64,000 nt of DNA. Origin: Hyperoplus lanceolatus (Eukaryota; Chordata; Actinopteri; Uranoscopiformes; Ammodytidae). A program made the translations under genes and the position numbers. The notes beneath the pieces were generated by a model that saw only the letters and a program-made list of their open reading frames with translations, had not been told where the DNA came from and ran no database searches. Position 1 is the first letter of the stretch. The number at the start of each line of letters is the position of its first letter. Positions 63,872-64,000 of the stretch are shown here, piece by piece. The stretch is taken from positions 5,937,501 to 6,001,500 of the forward strand of contig CM049403.1 of the NCBI GenBank assembly GCA_026929865.2, read 5' to 3'.

Positions 63872-64000
63872 TTGCATAAAATTACTTTATTTCACTATAT
63901 TGTCTTAATGTATTGTTTTTCTACATTTGTGTGATTTTCTTTATAAATTTGATAAAGCGAAATTCACTGCCTGCAACTTCTTCCGTACATTTGTTGCATA

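Overview
This is vertebrate, and by its repeats teleost fish, genomic DNA. It has long AT-rich non-coding stretches, seven long (CA/TG)n microsatellites, many short inverted-repeat DNA transposons typical of fish, Tc1-like transposase remnants, L2/CR1-type LINE 3' ends and a tRNA-derived SINE. Nothing looks bacterial or viral: there are no operons and no long intact ORFs, and the longest ORFs are microsatellite or repeat artefacts.

The only host gene I can support is lpp (LIM domain containing preferred translocation partner in lipoma; zyxin family), on the minus strand. Three coding exons lie in order: 21900-21707 (start codon at 21896, 63 codons plus one base), 6287-6205 (proline-rich exon) and 2668-2549 (the LPP-specific 'TLEERRSSLDAEIDSLTS' segment). 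The splice phases agree across both introns (phase 1, then phase 0), and together they give about 131 N-terminal residues. The rest of the protein, including the three LIM domains, must lie beyond base 1. The first coding exon has only 4 bases of 5' UTR after a strong acceptor, so lpp has at least one upstream non-coding exon. The roughly 42 kb from 21901 to 64000 is therefore probably a 5' intron or the upstream flank; I could not place a first exon or promoter.

Layout: 1-2548 start of the third intron, with a long TG tract near the donor; 2549-2668 exon; 2669-6204 intron; 6205-6287 exon; 6288-21706 a 15.4 kb intron with a TA-flanked MITE (16301-17064) and a 2.1 kb inverted-repeat element (17259-19362) carrying a second element inside it; 21707-21900 first coding exon. 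Upstream are a repeat cluster at 26.5-29.5 kb, a Tc1 remnant at 30.4 kb, a nearly full-length broken Tc1-like element at 37.64-38.90 kb, an inverted-repeat element at 41.09-42.58 kb, LINE 3' ends at 42.7 and 48.3 kb, a head-to-head rearranged Tc1 copy at 46.75-47.60 kb, a TTTAA-flanked element at 56.40-57.28 kb, a tRNA SINE at 59.8 kb and a 130 bp CA tract at 63.6 kb. Between these lie several repeat-poor patches with homeodomain-like motifs that may be regulatory; that is inference only.

I found no undescribed gene system. The points most worth checking are two dinucleotide tracts placed where they could influence lpp splicing (a UG tract just before one acceptor and a CA tract just after one donor), the altered proline-rich EVH1-type motif in the middle exon, and several compound or nested transposons.
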